Positions 58,089 through 64,000 of a stretch of DNA of 64,000 bases are shown here, piece by piece. The stretch is from a virus, in the IMG/VR virus record IMGVR_UViG_3300008108_000039, positions 1-64,000 of that record, one strand, 5' to 3'. Position 1 is the first letter of the stretch, and every line of letters begins with the position of its first letter. The notes beneath the pieces were generated by a model. It did not search any database. It was not told the origin of the DNA and saw only the letters and a list, made by a program, of their open reading frames with translations. The translations under genes and the position numbers were made by a program.

Positions 58089-58427
58089 TTATTTCCAAAG
58101 TATTTGAATTAAAATTATTGCAATTCCTAGGCCTAAACAAATGAGTGTTTTAAGTGTTAATGGTTCTTTAAACATATAATGAGACATAATAGAAAATACT
58201 ATTACCCCAATACCAAATCCAATTAATCTACTAGGCCATATTTGGCCATCATAAGCTAATACAAAATTACGTACCGAATACATAAATAGCAGTGAAATAG
58301 GTATTCCCATACATGCTACTAAAAAAGTATTATTTTTAAACCACTCATATTTAATTTGTCCTTGTAACTGGAAAAATGTAAGTATTTGGGCTAGTAAACC
58401 GAATAATATTCCTTTTATTAAATTCAT
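58089..58427 (-). CDS. Four-helix membrane protein, possibly small multidrug/DMT-like
   Basis: Start taken at 58427 (MNLIKGILFGLLAQILTFFQ), 5 nt behind the -7-like box at 58433-58440. About 112 residues with four hydrophobic helices, the last two VIVFSIMSHYMFKEPLTLKT and LICLGLGIAIILIQILW, with a Glu-Pro-Leu-Thr pattern seen in DMT/SMR transporters. Odd to find inside a replication operon. Confidence 0.65.
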   Translation of the reverse strand: MNLIKGILFGLLAQILTFFQLQGQIKYEWFKNNTFLVACMGIPISLLFMYSVRNFVLAYDGQIWPSRLIGFGIGVIVFSIMSHYMFKEPLTLKTLICLGLGIAIILIQILWK

Positions 58428-58432
58428 ATTAC

Positions 58433-58456
58433 TCAATATACGACTATTATTTTGAC
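58433..58456 (-). promoter_or_regulatory. Promoter-like element (GTCAAAAT-N8-TATATTGA)
   Basis: GTCAAAAT (58456-58449), 8 nt, TATATTGA (58440-58433), overlapping the DNA polymerase stop codon and lying 5 nt before the membrane-protein ATG. Confidence 0.65.
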
Positions 58457-61182
58457 TAGACAAATTTAAAAAATTTAGAAGCATTCTCATGCATTGATGG
58501 AAAATCCCATTTTAAATCTTCATAAATGCCTACTAATTTATTCATTAATGTTGTTTCAAATCCTTCATCTCTATCAGCATATTGCTCAATAAATTGAGTA
58601 ATAAATTCGGGATCATTACCTGTAAATCCTATAACATCTATCCTATATGGGTTATTTTTTAATTGAATATATTTCATTTTATCTCCTTCAGTAAAACATG
58701 AATATTGTTTATCTAATTTTTTAAATCGTAATAAATCATTGTACCAAATAGCAGCTTTAGTATTAATAGGAGCTTTTAATTTTAATGTGCTAAATATTTC
58801 ACCTACTCCAGGTTTACGCTCAATATAATTAGATATTTGTTTTACTCCGGTTGGTTTAGCAATTTCAGCTATAGGAAGATTTTTAACATATTTTTTAAAA
58901 TCAGTAATTTTTTTATCTATATCTTTTTTAGGATACCCTTGTAATATTGATTCAATTATTTGAGACCCAAATTTTTTATATAATGGAGTCATATTAGATT
59001 TCATAAGATCAAGACCCATCATTACTAGTTCTTCCGTAGGTACTCCTTCTTTATTTACAATAAGCATTGCATATCGACGTTTACCCGCAAAATACCCTCT
59101 CTCAATTACAACTTCTTGCTTTAATTCAAAATAATGTTTTTTATCTATATTAAATAAAGGTTTAACTAGTTTATTTAAATTATCGTTTGCTGCTTTTTGA
59201 ATCTCATTTGCAATTTCTAATACAGCTTTAACGTATTCATCTTTAGTTTTAAGATCAGGATAACGTTGTAATACTAAATCTTTAACTTGTATAAATAACG
59301 AATCTGTATCTGATGTTACAACATAATCTTTATCTTTAGTATTTAATTGTTCATTCATCCATTTATTAACAAATCTAATTGATTCTTGAGTTACACGTTG
59401 TCCTGTTAATGTAATAGCTTTAGATATCATTTTATGACCATCAGTATAACGCCATCCATTAATAGCATAACATCCATAAACGTCATTTAATTTAATTTTA
59501 TAGGCGTGTTGACGACGATTATAAAATTCTCCTTTAATTACATCACCAGCTTTATATGCTTTTTTCATTAAATTTTTATACTCAACACGTTTATCAAACC
59601 AATCAGATAATACTTCACATACTACTGATGAACGATCTGTTCTAAACATAGCACCAGATGCTGCTATATTAATATTATTTTCCTCTATAAATTTTATAAT
59701 TTGCTTTACAGATACTTGTTGTTGATTTACAGTTCTATTTTCATTTAATCTTTCAATAGTAATTAATTGTTCAGGATCCATTTGTTTTAGATCAATTAAT
59801 GTCCAATTATTATCATATTTGTCTTTATTTACTATTCGCCCAATAAAAGTTTCAATACCTATATTCAAAGAACGAATAATAGAAGGATATAGTGAAGTAA
59901 AATCTAAATCAATAACCCATTCATATAATCCTGGTACTGGATCTTTAAGATATCCACCAGCATATTCCTCATTTTTAATTATGTTAGCTGTATGAAATTG
60001 ATTTATTTGTTTTGTTTCATGAACAAATACATTTACTAATCCATTTCCTACAATACTTACAATATATCCAGTCCACTTTCTACCTGTACCTGGTTTACTT
60101 TTTACTTCATCCTCTATTTCAAATACATTTGATTTCAATGATGGGTTAGTAGTTGTTGGTTTATTTGGTGAAATTATACCTTGACGTTTTAGGTATGTTA
60201 ATATTGCTCCATCATTTAATGCTGTTGATAAGTAAATATTATCATAAGGTACATGACATAGATGACAAATAGCAATTGTTAATTCTATAAATTTAAATTT
60301 ACTTTCTAATTTAATTAATATTTCAACATCACGAAGATTATATTCTATAAATTGATTAATATCTTCTCTAAATAATCTATCAAGACTACCTTCATATGGT
60401 ATTTTACCTAAATTAACATATTTAGTTCCTATATCTCCTAATTTATATGATTCTTCTTGTTTAGCATTATATTTTTTAAACAATAACATGTAATCTAAAT
60501 GGTTAATACCTCCTATTTCAACTGGAGCTTCCATAATGGGATTACCACCTATTTTTATTTTACCAATAGGGGATAACCTTGTTGCTTCAATAGTACCTAA
60601 TTGATTTTCTATTCTACAATACAGATATGGAATATCAAAATATTCACTATTCCATCCGGAAATTACAGTTGGGTCTAATTGTTCCCATAGATTTAAAAAT
60701 GATGATAATAATTCTTTTTCATTATTAAATGGAATAATAGCTCTATTATCTTCATTTATTGTTTGTAATTGTTTTTTTTCATCTAAAATTAAACAGTAAT
60801 ATTTTTGAGTGGTATTATCATAAACAGATATAGCAGTAATTTTAGTAGGAGCATTTCTTATTAGTTCTGGTGTTAATGCTCCTGCAATTTCACACTCAAT
60901 ATCTAAGTAAATAATATTTTGCCACTCAGCAGTATCATCACTATCTTTGTACTTATCAATTAATACTGAAGTACAAGCATCTAGATCTGATTCATATAGT
61001 GATTTATCTTTCCAATCATATTTACTTAATGCCGTAGCCCGTTTACCATCTAATGTATGGTATTGACCTTCAGGATCTATTTTATATCGTGGGCGAATAT
61101 ATTTAAATTCACTCCAACCAGTCTTATCATCGCGTAAATGAAATGTGTAAGTCGTCCTATCGTAGAAAATTGATTGATACAT
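58456..61182 (-). CDS. Family B DNA polymerase (gp43-like)
   Basis: Replicative polymerase with proofreading. Start taken at 61182 (MYQSIFYDRTTYTFHLRDDK), because the upstream ATG at 61218 lies inside the terminator of the preceding gene. 3'-5' exonuclease motif IIYLDIECEI (about residue 104) and WNSEYFDIPY. Polymerase motifs A DLDFTSLYPSIIRSLN, B KLNDVYGCYAINGWRYT and C VTSDTDSLFIQV. 908 residues, close to T4 gp43 (898). C-terminal thumb continues with FFELKQEVVIERGYFAGKRR-like segment. Intact. Confidence 0.97.
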   Translation of the reverse strand: MYQSIFYDRTTYTFHLRDDKTGWSEFKYIRPRYKIDPEGQYHTLDGKRATALSKYDWKDKSLYESDLDACTSVLIDKYKDSDDTAEWQNIIYLDIECEIAGALTPELIRNAPTKITAISVYDNTTQKYYCLILDEKKQLQTINEDNRAIIPFNNEKELLSSFLNLWEQLDPTVISGWNSEYFDIPYLYCRIENQLGTIEATRLSPIGKIKIGGNPIMEAPVEIGGINHLDYMLLFKKYNAKQEESYKLGDIGTKYVNLGKIPYEGSLDRLFREDINQFIEYNLRDVEILIKLESKFKFIELTIAICHLCHVPYDNIYLSTALNDGAILTYLKRQGIISPNKPTTTNPSLKSNVFEIEDEVKSKPGTGRKWTGYIVSIVGNGLVNVFVHETKQINQFHTANIIKNEEYAGGYLKDPVPGLYEWVIDLDFTSLYPSIIRSLNIGIETFIGRIVNKDKYDNNWTLIDLKQMDPEQLITIERLNENRTVNQQQVSVKQIIKFIEENNINIAASGAMFRTDRSSVVCEVLSDWFDKRVEYKNLMKKAYKAGDVIKGEFYNRRQHAYKIKLNDVYGCYAINGWRYTDGHKMISKAITLTGQRVTQESIRFVNKWMNEQLNTKDKDYVVTSDTDSLFIQVKDLVLQRYPDLKTKDEYVKAVLEIANEIQKAANDNLNKLVKPLFNIDKKHYFELKQEVVIERGYFAGKRRYAMLIVNKEGVPTEELVMMGLDLMKSNMTPLYKKFGSQIIESILQGYPKKDIDKKITDFKKYVKNLPIAEIAKPTGVKQISNYIERKPGVGEIFSTLKLKAPINTKAAIWYNDLLRFKKLDKQYSCFTEGDKMKYIQLKNNPYRIDVIGFTGNDPEFITQFIEQYADRDEGFETTLMNKLVGIYEDLKWDFPSMHENASKFFKFV

Positions 61183-61187
61183 AACCT

Positions 61188-61210
61188 TAAATTTAAAATG
61201 GGGCTTTTGC
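61188..61210 (-). promoter_or_regulatory. Promoter-like element inside a terminator loop
   Basis: GCAAAAGC (61210-61203), 7 nt, TAAATTTA (61195-61188), then AGGTT and the polymerase ATG. The first box is the loop and 3' arm of the hairpin at 61200-61217. Confidence 0.5.
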
Positions 61211-61217
61211 AGCCCCA
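61200..61217 (-). terminator. Terminator hairpin after the SHAEG-repeat gene
   Basis: GGGGCT and AGCCCC arms with loop GCAAA, 5 nt behind the stop at 61222, followed by ATTTT. Confidence 0.75.
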
Positions 61218-61221
61218 AATT

Positions 61222-61971
61222 TTATACTAATCTTATCAAAATAAAGCTTCCGCTTCGATATAATCCACCTCTTGGAACTCCACCAGCGGCTGCTGCAGCA
61301 TCATTAGCAAAGTTTAAACTAGATGATACTTGAGGCATTACTATTACTTGGCTACCAGAAATAGACATTGCATAGTTAGTAGCAGAATTATAAAAAAATG
61401 TAATACTAGATGAATCAAAACGAGCTAAATCTCGTCTATTTGATACACTACCATTACCTATTACAAATAAAGATGAAGTGTTATCTAATATATTATATTG
61501 TCCTACTACTGTTTGACCTAATCCTTGAGCTACTGTGTATATACCTTCTGCGTGTGAATATGATCCAGAAGCTATAGTGCCAAGTCCTTCAGCATGAGAC
61601 GCAATACCTATTGCTTGTGTTTGGTTACCTTCTGCGTGTGATGATAAACCAGAAGCTACTGTACTTTGTCCCTCAGCATGGGCATTAAAATTATTAGCTA
61701 ATGTACTAATACCCTCAGCATGTGAATAAGCAAAAGCTGCTACTGTATTAAATCCTTCAGCATGAGCAAAGGTAGATGCTGATACATTATTTCCTTGAGC
61801 AAGTGAACCAGTAATTACTTGGTTACCACTAAATCTATTACTTCCTGTAGTTGCAAAATATGAACTGGATACTCCTAAACCTTCTAAATAGATGAAATTT
61901 CCATCCATTTCTTGATAGGTTAATTCTGATCCTTTAGGATTATTTCCTATTATACGAGTAATTAAAGGCAT
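61222..61971 (-). CDS. Tail-fibre-like protein with SHAEG repeats
   Basis: Residues about 60-160 hold six repeats around the core (S/N)HAEG, for example TFAHAEGFNTVAAFAYSHAE and SSHAEGNQTQAIGIASHAEG. These left-handed beta-roll (YadA-head-type) repeats build trimeric fibres. The N-terminus has LITRIIGNNPKGSELTYQEM, typical of virion adhesins. It ends in a small hydrophobic strand. Probably a receptor-binding or whisker-type fibre. It is isolated among nucleotide genes. Confidence 0.8.
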   Translation of the reverse strand: MPLITRIIGNNPKGSELTYQEMDGNFIYLEGLGVSSSYFATTGSNRFSGNQVITGSLAQGNNVSASTFAHAEGFNTVAAFAYSHAEGISTLANNFNAHAEGQSTVASGLSSHAEGNQTQAIGIASHAEGLGTIASGSYSHAEGIYTVAQGLGQTVVGQYNILDNTSSLFVIGNGSVSNRRDLARFDSSSITFFYNSATNYAMSISGSQVIVMPQVSSSLNFANDAAAAAGGVPRGGLYRSGSFILIRLV

Positions 61972-62006
61972 TATTGTAAATTATTTACGTATAAATATAC
62001 GAATAT

Positions 62007-62528
62007 TTACAATCTTTGCTTATCTCCTTGCCATTGCCCATTATATTTTTCAGTAGATTCACATTCGTGAAAATAGATTTGAGCAACTCTTGCATCTTTT
62101 TCAATAAAAATTGGTTCAGTTACCATCATTATTGTACCCATATTATCAGTTTCAAATCCAGGATCAAATACAGGACTATTAATCAAAGCCCCATTTCTCC
62201 ATAATGATGATCGTTGTTTAATAAAGGCTACACGGTTATCAGGAATTTTGCATCCTTCCCAAAATGTAATATCATATGTATAAGGATGCAATAACCATCC
62301 ATCTACTCCATCTAAGTTAATTATTTCTACTGGTGTATAAGTAGTTAATTGGGTTTTATTTTTTAATACTTTACCAATTGGACCTTGGGCATAAGCACTA
62401 CCTCCAATTTTATTACCTACTTTATTTACAGCTTTTAGTGATAAGTCATAACCAACTTGTGCTGGTTTTCCTTTAGTATGTTCTAATTTAAGTAAACCTT
62501 CGTCTATAATCTGAGATGAATTAAGCAT
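62007..62528 (-). CDS. dcd: dCTP deaminase / dUTPase-fold protein
   Basis: Turns dCTP into dUTP, feeding thymidylate synthase. Trimeric dUTPase-fold signature VGYDLSLKAVN (about residues 25-35), catalytic region IKQRSSLWRNGALINSPVFD (about 104-123) with a Ser-Ser-x-x-Arg, and GFETDNMG. The N-terminal MLNSSQIIDEG matches Dcd. 173 residues. Whether it also cleaves dUTP is not decided by sequence. Confidence 0.9.
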   Translation of the reverse strand: MLNSSQIIDEGLLKLEHTKGKPAQVGYDLSLKAVNKVGNKIGGSAYAQGPIGKVLKNKTQLTTYTPVEIINLDGVDGWLLHPYTYDITFWEGCKIPDNRVAFIKQRSSLWRNGALINSPVFDPGFETDNMGTIMMVTEPIFIEKDARVAQIYFHECESTEKYNGQWQGDKQRL

Positions 62529-62553
62529 AACTTTATTTTATTTTTAAATTTAA

Positions 62554-63342
62554 TTATTTTTCTTTATATTTCCAAATAAAACCACCTGCACTTTTTTGTT
62601 TACCTCTACAACAAGCATATATACCGGTACTGTCTATATTATAAAATCTTCCTGCTTCAGACTGAGATGTCCATTCTTTAATAAAATTACCTTGTAAATC
62701 ATATTGACCAACACATTTATTCCATCTACTATTTTTTCTCATTTTTTCAATAGTGGTGGTAGATTTAGATTTTTTATTTAGTTCTATTCCTGCTTTTATT
62801 TTATCTTTCACCCACTGAGGTCTTGTTTTGTTAGATAAATAATGATTTGGATCTTTATTTTTTTCTGTTTTTTCTAAATTAGGTCTATTGATCATTTCTG
62901 ATAATTTATCTCCAAAATTTATTGGTTTGGATTTGTTAGATAATGCTTTTGAAACTAATAATCTACTTTCCATTGATCTAATTTTGCCTGTTGTCTTTAA
63001 AGAATGATCAATTTTCATTTGTTCAGTTCTTACAACACCATTTCCTCCTTCTCCTCCTTTAGTTAAATTTAATCCAAATGTATTATTGTTATAATGATAA
63101 GAATTATAATGATTTATCCAATATATTTCACGATCATTTAATTGGTCTTCGTTACATTCTTCTATTATTTCAAATATATGCTTATCCCAACCATATTTTT
63201 GAAGCGAATTATATATTTTAGTTTGTTTATTATTTTCCTTTAAATGTTTATAGTTTTTAAATCTACTAATAATATTTTTACTTTTACCTATATAAATTGC
63301 TCCTAAAGGATTGGTAATTTTATATATTCCACATTTTATCAT
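62554..63342 (-). CDS. GIY-YIG homing endonuclease with NUMOD modules
   Basis: GIY-YIG catalytic domain: CGIYKITNPLGAIYIGKSKN (residues 4-23), Arg in SRFKNYKHLKEN, Glu in LNDREIYWINHYNS. NUMOD3-like helices follow (MESRLLVSKALSNKSKPINF and KTRPQWVKDKIKAG), and the C-terminal IENR/NUMOD1-like DNA-binding end is QYDLQGNFIKEWTSQSEAGR. Free-standing (not in an intron), placed between folE and dcd. Confidence 0.92.
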   Translation of the reverse strand: MIKCGIYKITNPLGAIYIGKSKNIISRFKNYKHLKENNKQTKIYNSLQKYGWDKHIFEIIEECNEDQLNDREIYWINHYNSYHYNNNTFGLNLTKGGEGGNGVVRTEQMKIDHSLKTTGKIRSMESRLLVSKALSNKSKPINFGDKLSEMINRPNLEKTEKNKDPNHYLSNKTRPQWVKDKIKAGIELNKKSKSTTTIEKMRKNSRWNKCVGQYDLQGNFIKEWTSQSEAGRFYNIDSTGIYACCRGKQKSAGGFIWKYKEK

Positions 63343-63387
63343 AATATATTGTTTGCAATAAATATGTGGTGCTTGTAGAGAACAACA

Positions 63388-64000
63388 TTATTTCATGGGT
63401 GTTCCATTCATGTGGATAGCTGACATTAATTCTTCTCTAACAAGATTATCTTTTTCAAGAAAGACACCGCTGAATTTATTTGTGGTCATTGTAGAACCAT
63501 GCTTTATTCCCCTTGAACTACAGCATGTATGTTTACAAGCAATACTTACTGCTACTGATGGACAATCCATTTTAGTAGCTAAATAATCATGAATTTGTTG
63601 TGTTAATGATTCTTGCATTTGTGGTCTACGAGAAAACCATTCAACAATACGATTTAATTTACTTAAACCTATTACTTGTGCACCTGGTACATAGGCTAAT
63701 GTAGCATAACCTGTAAATGCAAGATTATGGTGTGCACACATACTAACAATAGGAATACCTGATTGAATTACTAATCCATTATATCCATCATCATTAGGGA
63801 ATACTGTAATATTTGGTTCGTCAGTAATACTACCTACAATTAAATCTTTAAGCCATGCTTTAGCTACACGACGAGGAGTATCTACTGTTTGTCTATCAGC
63901 TTCATAATCAAAACCAACGGCATTTAGGAATTGTCCATATGCTTCGGCAGCTTTATCAATCATTTGCTCAATTTGTTCTGGTGTACGAGCTAAATTACCA
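63388..64000 (-). CDS. folE: GTP cyclohydrolase I (partial, 5' end outside window)
   Basis: The open frame continues upstream past an ATG at 63963 to the window edge (GNLARTPEQIEQ), so the true start may lie beyond. Zinc ligands Cys and His in IVSMCAHHNLAFTGYA and CKHTCCSSRGIKHGS. TP-x-R-V-A-K signature DTPRRVAKAWLKDL, and product-site IGLSKLNRIVEWFSRRPQMQ. Makes dihydroneopterin triphosphate for folate (supporting ThyA) or for 7-deazaguanine DNA modification. Confidence 0.94.
   Translation of the reverse strand, partial: GNLARTPEQIEQMIDKAAEAYGQFLNAVGFDYEADRQTVDTPRRVAKAWLKDLIVGSITDEPNITVFPNDDGYNGLVIQSGIPIVSMCAHHNLAFTGYATLAYVPGAQVIGLSKLNRIVEWFSRRPQMQESLTQQIHDYLATKMDCPSVAVSIACKHTCCSSRGIKHGSTMTTNKFSGVFLEKDNLVREELMSAIHMNGTPMK

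Noticed and set aside
58456-61218. Longer DNA polymerase starting at 61218
   Set aside because: The extra 12 codons lie within the terminator and promoter region; the start at 61182 aligns with gp43-type N-termini.
1-64000. Stop-codon reassignment as in some gut phages
   Set aside because: TAG, TGA and TAA all end genes at sensible places (for example TAG at 168 and 12372, TGA at 14776), and no suppressor tRNA anticodon is seen.

Overview
The window is a 64 kb piece of a large, strongly A+T-rich, T4-like (tailed, myovirus-type) bacteriophage genome. The evidence is a T4-type replication set (family B DNA polymerase, sliding clamp, AAA+ clamp loader), thymidylate synthase, dCTP deaminase and FolE-like nucleotide genes, free-standing HNH and GIY-YIG endonucleases, a very large tRNA array, and near-complete packing of genes on one strand. 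Every gene I accept is on the minus strand, so transcription runs from high to low coordinates. A Bacteroidota (Flavobacteriia-like) host is inferred from the lack of Shine-Dalgarno sites, TAnnTTTA-type -7 boxes, a Bacteroidota-style lipoprotein, and a DUF4494-like gene. TAA, TAG and TGA all end genes, so there is no sign of stop-codon reassignment.

Layout, in transcription order from the right. 64000-48900: nucleotide metabolism and replication (FolE, GIY-YIG nuclease, dCTP deaminase, a tail-fibre-like SHAEG-repeat protein, DNA polymerase, a small multi-pass membrane protein, sliding clamp), a GroES/GroEL pair, a WGR-PARP ADP-ribosyltransferase, an HNH nuclease, a clamp loader broken by a frameshift, a gp62-like candidate, a SLOG-like protein, a MazG-like protein and a Cas4/RecB-like nuclease. 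48700-30900: one long glycan operon with glycosyltransferases, GDP-mannose 4,6-dehydratase, RmlB-like dehydratase, an RfbH/DdhC-type Fe-S/PLP 3-dehydrase, a C-methyltransferase, a ThDP carboligase, acylating acetaldehyde dehydrogenase and 4-hydroxy-2-oxovalerate aldolase. This gene content fits making and attaching a branched-chain deoxysugar. 30900-27650: ClpP-like protease and small unknowns. 27400-19700: an RNA region with about 27 plausible tRNA genes covering all 20 amino acids, several tRNA-like or decayed copies, folded spacers, a Ro60 (TROVE) protein with a neighbouring structured RNA, and a tRNA-Leu(UAA) split by a group I intron. 19650-4100: DNA ligase, AAA+ ATPase, phosphatase, membrane and envelope proteins, then a NAD/ADP-ribose block (nicotinamide phosphoribosyltransferase, PRPP synthetase, P-loop kinase-like protein, macrodomain) and thymidylate synthase. 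3950-3135: a stretch of about 800 nt with no gene, which looks like a large ornate noncoding RNA. 3130-1: small unknown accessory genes.

Three linked themes stand out. First, an NAD/ADP-ribosylation economy: PRPP synthetase and NAMPT can make NMN, a PARP can spend NAD, and a macrodomain can remove or process ADP-ribose. Second, a self-contained sugar pathway for decorating virion or host surface. Third, an RNA-rich region with a near-complete translation kit, an intron, Ro60 and several unclassified structured RNAs. A recurrent promoter motif (GKCAAAAT, 7-9 nt, TAYATTYA) marks the start of many operons. In three places it lies inside the hairpin of the preceding terminator.
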